Source: Acidobacteriota bacterium (lineage in GTDB: Bacteria > Actinomycetota > Acidimicrobiia > Acidimicrobiales > UBA8190). From it: a DNA stretch of 9,372 nt. The notes beneath the pieces are model-generated. The model made no database searches and had not been told where the DNA came from. It worked only from the letters and a program-made list of their open reading frames with translations. Positions within the stretch are counted from its first letter, which is position 1, and each line of letters opens with the position of its first letter. This document shows positions 1-6,991 of this stretch, piece after piece. The position numbers were made by a program, and so were the translations under genes. The stretch covers positions 1-9,372 of the forward strand of contig JAGWNV010000079.1 in assembly GCA_028872975.1 (NCBI GenBank), written 5' to 3'.

Positions 1-1
1 C

Positions 2-808
2 GACCTCCACGAGGAGTTCGCCGTCCCCCTCCCGTGCCGGGTCTTCCTGAAGCTCATGGGACTGTCCCTCGCCGACCTCGGCCTCTTCCTGGCCCTGAAG
101 GACGACATCATCCGGCCGCCGGGGCTCACCATGGAGGAGCAGGCCCCCTACCGTCAGAAGGCGGGCAAGGCCGTCTACGAGTACTTCGAGCGGGTCCTCG
201 AGGACCGTAAGACGAACCCGACCGACGACCTGCTCGGCCAGATCATGGCGGGCCAGGTCGACGGGGAGCGGCTCAGCGACGACGAGGTCGTCGACATCTG
301 CTACCTCTTCATCATCGCCGGGCTCGACACGGTCACCGACTCCCTGGACTGCTTCTTCGCCTACCTGGCCCAGAACGCCGACCACCGCCGGCAGCTCGTG
401 GGGGACGAGACCCTCATCCCCTCGGCGGTCGAGGAGCTCCTGCGCTGGGAGTCCCCGGTGCCGGCCGTGCCCCGGGTGGCCACCGAGGACATCGAGATCA
501 GCGGCTGCCCCATCCGGGCCGGCGAGCAGGTCATGCTCCTCCTCGGCTCGGCCAACACCGACGACGCCGGCCACCCCGGCGTCGAGGAAGTGGATCTCGG
601 GCGCAACCCCAACCCCCATCTCGCCTTCGGCGGTGGCGTCCACCGGTGCCTCGGGTCGCACCTGGCCCGCATGGAGCTCCGGGTGGCACTGCGGGAGTTC
701 CACCGCCGCATCCCCGAGTACGAGCTCACCCCCGGTACCGTGCTCGAGTACACCACCGGGCTGCGTTCGCTGCACCATCTGCCCCTGGTGTTCCCCGCCG
801 TACACTGA
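2..808 (+). CDS. Cytochrome P450, 5'-truncated by the window edge
   Basis: Haem-thiolate monooxygenase, expected to be soluble and cytoplasmic and to need a ferredoxin and a reductase. The frame stays open to the window start, ahead of the first ATG at 56, and the upstream residues (DLHEEFAVPLPCRVFLKLMG) read as normal P450 sequence, so the gene begins outside. The visible part is 268 residues against about 400 for the family, so roughly 130 N-terminal residues are missing. In fragment numbering, the I-helix oxygen-binding motif AGLDTVTD is at about 106-113, the K-helix ExxR (ELLR) at about 145-148, and the haem loop FGGGVHRCLG at about 209-218, with Cys216 as axial ligand. All hallmark motifs are intact. 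A ferredoxin gene follows after 5 nt and is the likely electron donor. The P450 subfamily and substrate cannot be assigned; the bacterial class I family call is very secure. Confidence 0.96.
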   Translation, partial: DLHEEFAVPLPCRVFLKLMGLSLADLGLFLALKDDIIRPPGLTMEEQAPYRQKAGKAVYEYFERVLEDRKTNPTDDLLGQIMAGQVDGERLSDDEVVDICYLFIIAGLDTVTDSLDCFFAYLAQNADHRRQLVGDETLIPSAVEELLRWESPVPAVPRVATEDIEISGCPIRAGEQVMLLLGSANTDDAGHPGVEEVDLGRNPNPHLAFGGGVHRCLGSHLARMELRVALREFHRRIPEYELTPGTVLEYTTGLRSLHHLPLVFPAVH

Positions 809-813
809 CCGGC

Positions 814-1005
814 GTGCGGATCGTCCTGGACCCCGAGCGGTGCCAGGGGCACGGGCGCTGTTACATGCTCGCCCCGGACCTCTTCGACGCCGACGACGTC
901 GGCCACTGCCTCCTGCTCGTGGACGACGTCCCCGCCGGCCGGGAGGACGCCGCCCGCAGCGGCGTCGAGAACTGCCCGGAGCAGGCGCTCACGCTGATCG
1001 ACTGA
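814..1005 (+). CDS. Small single-cluster ferredoxin, P450 redox partner
   Basis: A 63-residue ferredoxin that probably passes electrons from a reductase to the adjacent P450. The ligand pattern is Cys10-x5-Cys16 plus Cys54-Pro55. This is the P450-associated single-cluster type, where the second Cys of the usual CxxCxxC is replaced, here by His13 (CQGHGRC). Such proteins normally carry a [3Fe-4S] cluster. The GTG at 814 was chosen because it gives the expected N-terminus (VRIVLDPERC), with the first ligand near residue 10; the open frame upstream only overlaps the P450 gene. There is no clear Shine-Dalgarno sequence, and the 5-nt gap after the P450 stop suggests translational coupling. The last 17 nt overlap the end of the convergent thiolase-like gene. 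Family assignment is firm; pairing with this P450 is inferred from adjacency. Confidence 0.93.
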   Translation: MRIVLDPERCQGHGRCYMLAPDLFDADDVGHCLLLVDDVPAGREDAARSGVENCPEQALTLID

Positions 1006-2497
1006 CGTCGGGGCCGCCCTGGCGGGCCTCGAGGGTCACCGCCGCGCCGACCCCGTCGCCGGCGAGCAGGGCGCCGGTGAGGGCGTCGTCGGCGACGGCC
1101 ACCGTCCGCCTCCCGCCCGACTCGGCGATCAGGGTGGCGGGGCCGGGGGCCCCGTCGCGACCGAAGGCGGCGGTGTAGGCCACCACCGCGGCCCGGCCCG
1201 GCAGGGACCGCTCGACGGGGACGGGGACGGCGGCGGCGTCGATCTCGTCCTGGAGCTTCTCGTCGGGCACAGGCGGGTCGGCCGGGGGGAGGCGGGAGTA
1301 GAGGCCGACGGCGTGCTTCGTGAGGTAGTAGCCGTTCCCGTGCACGAGGGCGTGGTCGCCCTTTCCGGCGCGCAGCCACGACAGGGCGTTGGCGATGCAG
1401 TGGGTGACGTAGTTGCTCCCCGGGCCGCCGTGATAGGGGAGCCCTCCGGTGAGCGTGAGGGGGCGGGGGTCGTCGGCGTCGAGGCCGAGGGCGTCGAGGG
1501 CGGCCTCCACCGAGCTGGGGAAGCAGGAGTAGAGGTCGAAGGCGCCGACGTCGTCGAGGGTGGTCCCGGCCATGGACAGCGCCGCGGCGGCGGCCCGGGA
1601 CAGGGCCCCGGCCCGGTGGACCTCGGGACGCTCGGAGAGGTACCAGATGTCATGCGCGTCGGCCCAGCCCCGGACGTAGACGACCTCGTCGGGACCGAGC
1701 CCCCAGTCCCGGGCCCGCTGGGCGTCGGTGAGGAGCACGGCGGCACCCATGTCGACGTCCATGACGGCGTTCACGTACTTCGGGTAGAGGTGATGGATGA
1801 GGCGGTTGTCCGCCGTCACCCCGGCGATCTCCGCCGCGCTCCGCCGGGCCGGGAACCAGGAGTTGGGGTTGGCGGCGGCCACGGCGTTGAACCGGGCCAT
1901 GAGGGCGCCGATCGCCGCCGCCGTTCCCGCCGAGTCGCGCCCTTCGGCGTGGGCGATGGCCGTCTCGATGAGGGCGTACATGGCGGTGGCCTGTTCGAGC
2001 CCGGCCGCCCGCTCGGCGCGATGGACGCCGAGGTCCGCCTCGAGGGCGGGCCAGGTGTCGGGCCAGCCCCCGTCCCCGGGCCAGTCGAGGCGGACATCCT
2101 GGCGCTTGGCCCGCCGCCGGGTGGCGAGGGCTTCGGCCCCGGCGATGAGGACGACCGGCCGCTCCCCGGCCACCACCAGCTCGGCGGCCCGGTCGACGAG
2201 CCACTGAGGGATGTTCCCGCCCATGCCCGAGCACCGCGTCGTCGCCGCCCCGGCGCCGATCCGGGTGGCCAGGGCGCCGGCCGGGTCGCTGTGGCGCAGC
2301 GACAGGGAGTGGACCGTCCAGCAGTGGGTGAGCCCGGCCAGCGCCGCCAGCGCGTCGACGCCGGGCAGGCCGGCGGCGGCCTCGACTGCCGTCATGGCCA
2401 TGAGCTCGACCGGGTCCGGGGCGCGGGCCGGGTCCTCTTCGCGGTTGGTGTGCTGGCCGGCGCCCACGAGCACCGGCACCCTCGTCCAGTCCGTCAT
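989..2497 (-). CDS. Thiolase-like protein, TLP1 type (often annotated acetyl-CoA acetyltransferase)
   Basis: A 502-residue thiolase-superfamily protein. The N-terminal thiolase fold opens with PVLVGAGQHTNRE. Cys89 in TTRCSGMGGNIPQ sits about where the thiolase nucleophile lies. DLYSCFPSS (321-329) occupies the place of the HDCF/NEAF loop. GGLPYHGGPG (351-360) replaces the GHP loop, and GNGYYLTKH (387-395) stands where CxGGG would be. After about residue 430 comes an extra C-terminal beta-rich segment, as in thiolase-like protein type 1 of mycobacteria (TLP1_add_C). Classical catalytic His and second Cys are therefore not evident, and thiolytic activity is uncertain; a CoA-ester-binding or other acyl-transfer role is possible. 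The second of two in-frame ATGs (2503 and 2497) is preferred because AAAGGA lies 5 nt before it. It is the last gene of the minus-strand run, 44 nt after the lactonase-like gene. Confidence 0.88.
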   Translation of the reverse strand: MTDWTRVPVLVGAGQHTNREEDPARAPDPVELMAMTAVEAAAGLPGVDALAALAGLTHCWTVHSLSLRHSDPAGALATRIGAGAATTRCSGMGGNIPQWLVDRAAELVVAGERPVVLIAGAEALATRRRAKRQDVRLDWPGDGGWPDTWPALEADLGVHRAERAAGLEQATAMYALIETAIAHAEGRDSAGTAAAIGALMARFNAVAAANPNSWFPARRSAAEIAGVTADNRLIHHLYPKYVNAVMDVDMGAAVLLTDAQRARDWGLGPDEVVYVRGWADAHDIWYLSERPEVHRAGALSRAAAAALSMAGTTLDDVGAFDLYSCFPSSVEAALDALGLDADDPRPLTLTGGLPYHGGPGSNYVTHCIANALSWLRAGKGDHALVHGNGYYLTKHAVGLYSRLPPADPPVPDEKLQDEIDAAAVPVPVERSLPGRAAVVAYTAAFGRDGAPGPATLIAESGGRRTVAVADDALTGALLAGDGVGAAVTLEARQGGPDVSRSA

Positions 2498-2502
2498 CGA
2501 CA

Positions 2503-2508
2503 TCCTTT
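2503..2508 (-). promoter_or_regulatory. Ribosome-binding site AAAGGA for the thiolase-like gene
   Basis: The minus strand reads GAAAGGATGTCGATG. The purine run abuts the first ATG (2503), leaving it no spacer, but stands 5 nt before the second ATG (2497). The second ATG is therefore the better start; the alternative adds only two residues (Met-Ser). Confidence 0.6.
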
Positions 2509-2516
2509 CGGCTTCA

Positions 2517-2536
2517 CCGTCGTCCGGGCGCGACGG
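2517..2536 (-). repeat. Short GC-rich stem-loop between the lactonase-like and thiolase-like genes
   Basis: CCGTCG and CGACGG form a perfect 6-bp stem with an 8-nt loop in the only sizeable gap inside the minus-strand run. No T-tract follows on the minus strand, so a classical intrinsic terminator is unlikely. It could be a weak pause, an mRNA-processing or stability element, or chance in such GC-rich DNA. Confidence 0.3.
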
Positions 2537-2541
2537 CGTCG

Positions 2542-3420
2542 TCAGAGGCGGTAGACCCGCTCGGCGTTCCCGGCGAAGAGCTTCTGCCGGTCTGCGGCGC
2601 CGAGCCCGGCGGTGACGGTGCTGAAGACCTCGTAGAGCTCGTCGAAGGTGCCGTACACCGAGTCCACCGGGAAGTTGCTGGCGAACATGCACCGGTCGAC
2701 GCCGAAGGCCTCGATGGCGTGCTCGAGCCACGGCGAGAACGCCTCGGCCCGCATGCACCGCAGCGGCATGGCCAGCCCCGAGAGCTTGCACACCACCCGC
2801 TCGCCGGTTCCGGCCAGGGCGTCGATGCCCCGGCGCCACAGGGCCTGCTCCTCCTCGGCGTCCGAGCGGGGCCAGCCGGTGTGCTCGACCACGACGGTGA
2901 GCCCGTCGACGACGGCCAGGCCGGCGGCGGCGTCGACGAGCTGGTCGGGATGGGCCATGAGCTCGAAGACGAGGTGGCGGTCACGGAGCGCCTCGAGGAC
3001 GGCCCGATCGGGCAGGGGCCGGTCCAGTCCCCCCATGGGGCGCACGCCCCGGAACCGGCCGGCGGCCATCTGCCGGTCGAGGAGTGCCACGGCTTCGGCG
3101 ACCGTCTCGGTGGGGGGCAGGCCGCCCACGACGGCGGCGGGCTGGCCCTCGGCGGCACCCCGGGCGTCGAGCGCCAGGGTCTCGTCCACGGAGTGGGGCC
3201 CGGTGGCGGCGGCCACGTTCACGAGCTTCTCGACGTGCCACCCCCCGGCCTCGGCCCGGTAGGCCTCGAGGTCGAACAGGCGGTGCATACGGGCCGGGTC
3301 CCCGGCGCCGCCCGGCGCCGGGGAGTGCTGGCCGGTCGACAGGTAGGGGTACCAGTCCCGCCGGGCCGGGTCCCAGAGGTGGACGTGGGCGTCGACGACG
3401 CGCCCCGGCCGAGCGGTCAC
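2542..3420 (-). CDS. Lactonase-like metal-dependent hydrolase (amidohydrolase family, COG3618 type)
   Basis: A 292-residue TIM-barrel hydrolase, full length for the COG3618 group. That group includes 2-pyrone-4,6-dicarboxylate and sugar-lactone hydrolases. Visible motifs are the metal-binding HxH near the N-terminus (DAHVHLWDP, His12/His14), FRGVR at 123-127, His157 in MAHPDQL, His180 in VEHTGWP, CKLSGL at 211-216 and ASNFPVDS at 247-254. The last motif aligns with the family's GSDWPV strand-8 motif, with Asn249 where many members have Asp. The likely role is hydrolysis of a lactone or ester, which fits a gene just downstream of the SDR and Baeyer-Villiger pair. Its GTG start overlaps the SDR stop as GTGA, and GGGGA lies 6 nt upstream of the start. 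It is probably cytoplasmic, with no signal peptide. Lactone hydrolysis is inferred; a different C-O or C-N bond is possible. Confidence 0.88.
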   Translation of the reverse strand: MTARPGRVVDAHVHLWDPARRDWYPYLSTGQHSPAPGGAGDPARMHRLFDLEAYRAEAGGWHVEKLVNVAAATGPHSVDETLALDARGAAEGQPAAVVGGLPPTETVAEAVALLDRQMAAGRFRGVRPMGGLDRPLPDRAVLEALRDRHLVFELMAHPDQLVDAAAGLAVVDGLTVVVEHTGWPRSDAEEEQALWRRGIDALAGTGERVVCKLSGLAMPLRCMRAEAFSPWLEHAIEAFGVDRCMFASNFPVDSVYGTFDELYEVFSTVTAGLGAADRQKLFAGNAERVYRL

Positions 3421-5135
3421 CGGTGGTCCCCGCCGTCGTGGCGAGGAGAGCCGGCGCCGGCCATCTCCCGGAGGGCGTCGTCGAGCCAGACGGGGACGGC
3501 CGGGCCCCCGTAGGTGATGCTCCCGAGTGGCCTGGGGTGGCTCCGCAGGCCGACCCATCCCGGTCCCACGACGAGCTCGGCGCCGGCCAGCGGCGCCGCG
3601 CCGGCATCGGTGAGCAACGCCCCGACGAGCTCGGCGGCCGGCACGGCCGATTCCTTCTCGGGCGCCTCGAGGCTCACCCCGAAGGCGGCCACGCGGCCCT
3701 CCGTCGACGCCGGGCCCACCCGGGCCAGCTGGACGGCGGCCTGGGCCCGGCTGCGCCCGCCCGCCGTCGTGGCCTCGGTCAGGGTGACGAGGTGCACCGG
3801 CCGGGAGGCCTCGAGGGCGTAGTCGGCGACAGCCCTGGCCCAGGCGCCGTCGGCACCGAGGCCGTCGACGATGCCGGCGTGCTCGGCGAGGACCCGCTCC
3901 CACCCGCCGCCGTCGGCCCCGCTCCGGGTCTCCGCGCCGGCCGCCACCACGACGGCGTCGACGGGCCCCCTCGCCTCGACGAGGGACCGGAGGGCCGCCG
4001 CCGCGGGCCCGAAGCCCCGGGCCGTGTCGAGGCGGTGGCAGGTGAGGCCCCGGGCGCCGAGGACGCCGGCGAGCGCCTCGCCGAGGGCGGGCCGGTCGGT
4101 CACGAGGGCGCAGGTCCGGACCTCGGCGACCGCCGCCCCCGTGCCACCCGGATCGCGGGGGCCGGTACCGCCGCCCCCGGAGCCGGCCTCGGGTTCGTCG
4201 AAGAGGCCGCCGAAGCGCGGGTTGCCGCCCCCGTCGGTGGCCTGGGCCGTCTCGGCCCGGGCGAAGGCCCGGGGCACCACGGTGCCGAGGACCCGGCGCA
4301 GGGAGCCGATCCCGCCGGTACGGACCACCTCCATGAGCCGGGGTTCGCCCACGAGGGCGACCTCGGAGCCGCCGGTGAAGAGGACCTGGCCGGTGCACCA
4401 GCCGAAGCCGTCCTCGAGGAGGTGGGCGCCGAAGGGGGCGAGGTCGGCGGGCCCGGGCATGCCGGCCAGGGACAGCCCGCCCCCGCTCCCGCCGCGCCCT
4501 CCGGTCCGGGCCCGCTCCTTGGCGCGGTCGATGGCGGCGGCCACCATCCTCGTCGCCGCGATGGGGGAGACGGCGTTCACGGCCACCCCCGTCGGCAGGA
4601 GCCGGCCGAGCTCCCAGGTGAGGGCCGCCACCACCCGCTTGGCCGCGCTGTAGGCCCCGGCGTCGGCGGGGCGCCAGCCCGACCCCGAGGTCACCCCGAC
4701 GATCCGGCCGCTGCCCGCCGCCGTCATGAGGGGGAGCGCCGAGCGGAGCACGTGGAGGTAGCCCCCGAGGTGGACGCCGAGCACGGCCAGCCAGTCCTCC
4801 TCGGTGCCGTGGGCGAAGCCGGTCTGGCGGGTGATGCCGGCCACGTTGACCACGGCGTCGAGGCCCCCGTGCTCCCTGGCCAGGCTCTCGAAGAGGTCGT
4901 CGACGGCCTCGCCGTCGGTGACCGACACCGACGCCTGGCGTGCCGCGCCCCCGGCCGCCACGATCCGCCCGGCCGTCGTCTCCTCGGGCTCGGGCAGCCG
5001 CTCGGAGCCGTCGAGGGTGACCATGGGGTCGAGGGGGACGACGAACCAGCCCCTGCGCCCGAGCTCCTCGGCGATGGCGGCCCCGATCCCGCCCCCGCCG
5101 CCGGTGACGACGGCGACCCGCTGGCGGCCGGTCAC
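3417..5135 (-). CDS. Two-domain short-chain dehydrogenase/reductase (second domain degenerate)
   Basis: A 572-residue protein, about twice the usual SDR length. Domain 1 (about 5-290) is a classical SDR: TGGGGGIG at 11-18, Asp36 at the end of strand 2 (suggesting NAD(H) preference), NVAG at 97-100, and the Ser150/Tyr162/Lys166 triad in GVTSGSG and YSAAK. The fourth-tetrad Asn appears to be His122 (VHLGG). A Gly-rich linker (about 315-335) leads to a second Rossmann-like region (about 340-530). There TDRPALG replaces the glycine motif, VVVAAG replaces NVAG, and no YxxxK is present, so it is probably non-catalytic. Domain 1 should interconvert an alcohol and a ketone and could supply the ketone to the Baeyer-Villiger enzyme. 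The GTG start overlaps that gene's stop as GTGA, and the stop overlaps the lactonase start in the same way. The substrate is unknown. Confidence 0.92.
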   Translation of the reverse strand: MTGRQRVAVVTGGGGGIGAAIAEELGRRGWFVVPLDPMVTLDGSERLPEPEETTAGRIVAAGGAARQASVSVTDGEAVDDLFESLAREHGGLDAVVNVAGITRQTGFAHGTEEDWLAVLGVHLGGYLHVLRSALPLMTAAGSGRIVGVTSGSGWRPADAGAYSAAKRVVAALTWELGRLLPTGVAVNAVSPIAATRMVAAAIDRAKERARTGGRGGSGGGLSLAGMPGPADLAPFGAHLLEDGFGWCTGQVLFTGGSEVALVGEPRLMEVVRTGGIGSLRRVLGTVVPRAFARAETAQATDGGGNPRFGGLFDEPEAGSGGGGTGPRDPGGTGAAVAEVRTCALVTDRPALGEALAGVLGARGLTCHRLDTARGFGPAAAALRSLVEARGPVDAVVVAAGAETRSGADGGGWERVLAEHAGIVDGLGADGAWARAVADYALEASRPVHLVTLTEATTAGGRSRAQAAVQLARVGPASTEGRVAAFGVSLEAPEKESAVPAAELVGALLTDAGAAPLAGAELVVGPGWVGLRSHPRPLGSITYGGPAVPVWLDDALREMAGAGSPRHDGGDHR

Positions 5136-6976
5136 GACGCCGCCGACCGGACCTTGAGCTCCAGCCCTTCGAGGGCGCCGTCCTCGAGCCACTCCTCGAG
5201 GAGCCGGCGGTAGCCGAACCAGTCCCCCATGCCCCGGCCGTAGCTGCCGTTGCGGGGGTTCATGAGCTCGGGCCGGCCTTCGTTGTTGAGCCGGGAGGGG
5301 GTGCAGGCCGACAGGACGGCGCTGGCGTCGACGAAGGAGTCGACGACCTTCTGTGTCCAGGCCTCCTCGGCGTCGGCGGCGACGTCGAACACCTCGACGC
5401 CTCCGTCGCGCAGCAGCCGCAGCGTCCTGCCGACGAACTCCGCGCCGAGGACGGCCAGCTGGGTGGAGTTGACCGTCACCACCGCCTGCTGGCCCGGCGC
5501 CGGCATGACGAACAGGTTCGGGAACCCCCGGGTCGTCATGCCGAAGAGGGTGGCGGCGCCCCCGGCCCACTTCTCGGCCAGGGTGATCCCGCCCCGCCCC
5601 ACGACGTCCTGGCCGACCCGGCGCTGGAGGGGGGTGAGCTCGGGCTCGAAGCCGGTGGCGTAGACGATGCAGTCGACGTCGTACTGCTGGCCGTCGACGA
5701 CGGGCCCCCGCCCGGTGATCCGCTCGACACCGGCCGGGCAGTCGACCAGGGTCACGTTGCCGTTGTTGAAGGCCTGCAGGTACTCGTCGTGGAAGCAGGG
5801 CCGCTTGCAGAGGTAGCGGTAGTAGGGCTTGAGGACGTCGGCCTTGACGGGGTCGGCCACGAGCTCGTCGACGCGACGGCGGTGAGCCTCCATGATGGCG
5901 TAGTCGACCTCCTCGGCCCGGCGGAGGTACTCGGCCGTCGTCATGCCCTCCCACCGGGGCGGGTTGTGGACGGCGGCCCAGTCGTGCGTCCAGCCGTCGT
6001 CGACCTCGTCCACCTCGACCGGCCGGCCCAGCATGATGGCCTGGAAGTTGTCGTTCCGGGCCCGCTGCCAGCCCGGGGCCAGCCCGGCGGCGAAGGCCGG
6101 GTCGGTGTCTCGGTTGCCCCGCTCGCCGATGGCCGAGGGGGTGCGCTGGAAGACGTAGACGTGCTGGGCCGCCTCGGCCAGGGGCGCCAGGCACTGGATG
6201 CCGCTCGCCCCGGTGCCGACGAGGGCGACCCGCTTGCCGGCCAGCCCGGTGAGGGGCTCGTGGGCGCCGCCGCCGGTGTAGGCGTAGTCCCAGCGGGCGG
6301 TGTGGAAGGCGTGGCCGGCGAACTCCTCCATGCCCTCGATGGCGGGGAGCTTCATGAGGGTGAGGATCCCCGGGGCGAGCACGTACCACCGGCAGCGCAC
6401 GGCGTCGCCCCGGTCGGTGTGGATGACCCACCGGGCCGACTCCTCGTCCCACTCGGCCCGGGTCACCCCGGTGTGGAACAGGGCGTCGGCGGTGAGGTCG
6501 AACCGGTCGGCGATGGACTGGAGGCACCGGAGGATCTCCTCGCCCCAGGCGTAGCGGCGCGACGGGACGTAACCCAGTTCCTCGAGCATGGGGATGTAGA
6601 TGTAGGACTCGACATCGCACATCACCCCCGGGTAGCGGTTCCAGTACCAGGTCCCCCCGATGCCACCGGCCTGGTCGACGATGCGGATCCGCTCCACGCC
6701 GGCCCGGCGGAGTTCGGCGCCGGCCAGGATGCCGGCGATGCCGCCGCCCAGGACGACGACGTCGACCTCGTCGGCGCGGGGCTCACGGTCGGCGTAGGGG
6801 GTGAAGGGGTCCCGGCGGTAGCGGGCGAATCGGTCGTCGGACCGGAGGTCGGCGATGTCGGTCCGGCCCGGGACCATCCGCCGGTCTCGCTCGGCGAGGT
6901 ACTTGGCGCGGACGGTCTCGGGGTCGTAGTTCGAGGCGCCTCCGGCTCCCGCTGCCGGCGCCGGGGGGTCAGTCAC
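5132..6976 (-). CDS. Flavin-containing Baeyer-Villiger monooxygenase (type I, FAD/NADPH)
   Basis: A 614-residue enzyme that should insert one oxygen atom next to a ketone to give an ester or lactone, using NADPH and O2. The FAD Rossmann motif GGGIAG is at 77-82, followed by GGIGGTWYWNRYPG at 104-117 and CDVES (Asp121, equivalent to the active-site Asp of phenylacetone monooxygenase). The type I fingerprint FxGxxxHxxxW(P/D) is exact at 219-230, ending in WD. The NADPH Rossmann GTGASG is at 254-259, the catalytic-Arg region KRP at 391-393 (Arg392) and ATGFE at 440-444. About 70 residues precede the FAD domain, like the longer cycloketone and steroid monooxygenases. The GTG start lies 15 nt after the upstream amidohydrolase stop and has no strong ribosome-binding site. 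The type I call is very secure; the ketone substrate is unknown. Confidence 0.95.
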   Translation of the reverse strand: MTDPPAPAAGAGGASNYDPETVRAKYLAERDRRMVPGRTDIADLRSDDRFARYRRDPFTPYADREPRADEVDVVVLGGGIAGILAGAELRRAGVERIRIVDQAGGIGGTWYWNRYPGVMCDVESYIYIPMLEELGYVPSRRYAWGEEILRCLQSIADRFDLTADALFHTGVTRAEWDEESARWVIHTDRGDAVRCRWYVLAPGILTLMKLPAIEGMEEFAGHAFHTARWDYAYTGGGAHEPLTGLAGKRVALVGTGASGIQCLAPLAEAAQHVYVFQRTPSAIGERGNRDTDPAFAAGLAPGWQRARNDNFQAIMLGRPVEVDEVDDGWTHDWAAVHNPPRWEGMTTAEYLRRAEEVDYAIMEAHRRRVDELVADPVKADVLKPYYRYLCKRPCFHDEYLQAFNNGNVTLVDCPAGVERITGRGPVVDGQQYDVDCIVYATGFEPELTPLQRRVGQDVVGRGGITLAEKWAGGAATLFGMTTRGFPNLFVMPAPGQQAVVTVNSTQLAVLGAEFVGRTLRLLRDGGVEVFDVAADAEEAWTQKVVDSFVDASAVLSACTPSRLNNEGRPELMNPRNGSYGRGMGDWFGYRRLLEEWLEDGALEGLELKVRSAAS

Positions 6977-6991
6977 CGGTCGGTCTCGGGC

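Noticed and set aside
646..813. An upstream extension of the ferredoxin frame into the P450 gene
   Set aside because: The translated extension is Pro/His/Arg-rich shadow of the P450, and ferredoxins of this type begin about nine residues before the first Cys, matching GTG 814.
996..1012. Possible bidirectional terminator between the convergent genes (CGAC-TGAC-GTCG at 999-1010)
   Set aside because: The stem is only 4 bp and has no T-tract on either strand.
1313..2554. A 413-codon plus-strand open frame opposite the thiolase-like gene
   Set aside because: Low-complexity Gly/Val/Arg-rich shadow; the minus strand carries the real protein.
2504..2839. A 112-residue upstream extension of the thiolase-like gene in the same frame
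   Set aside because: The extension is Arg/Gly-rich non-protein-like sequence that overlaps the lactonase-like gene, and the AAAGGA site supports the start at 2497.
3084..5213. A 709-codon plus-strand open frame opposite the SDR
   Set aside because: The composition is Gly/Pro/Arg/Ala only, with no domain signature, and it lies across a clear SDR and hydrolase on the minus strand.
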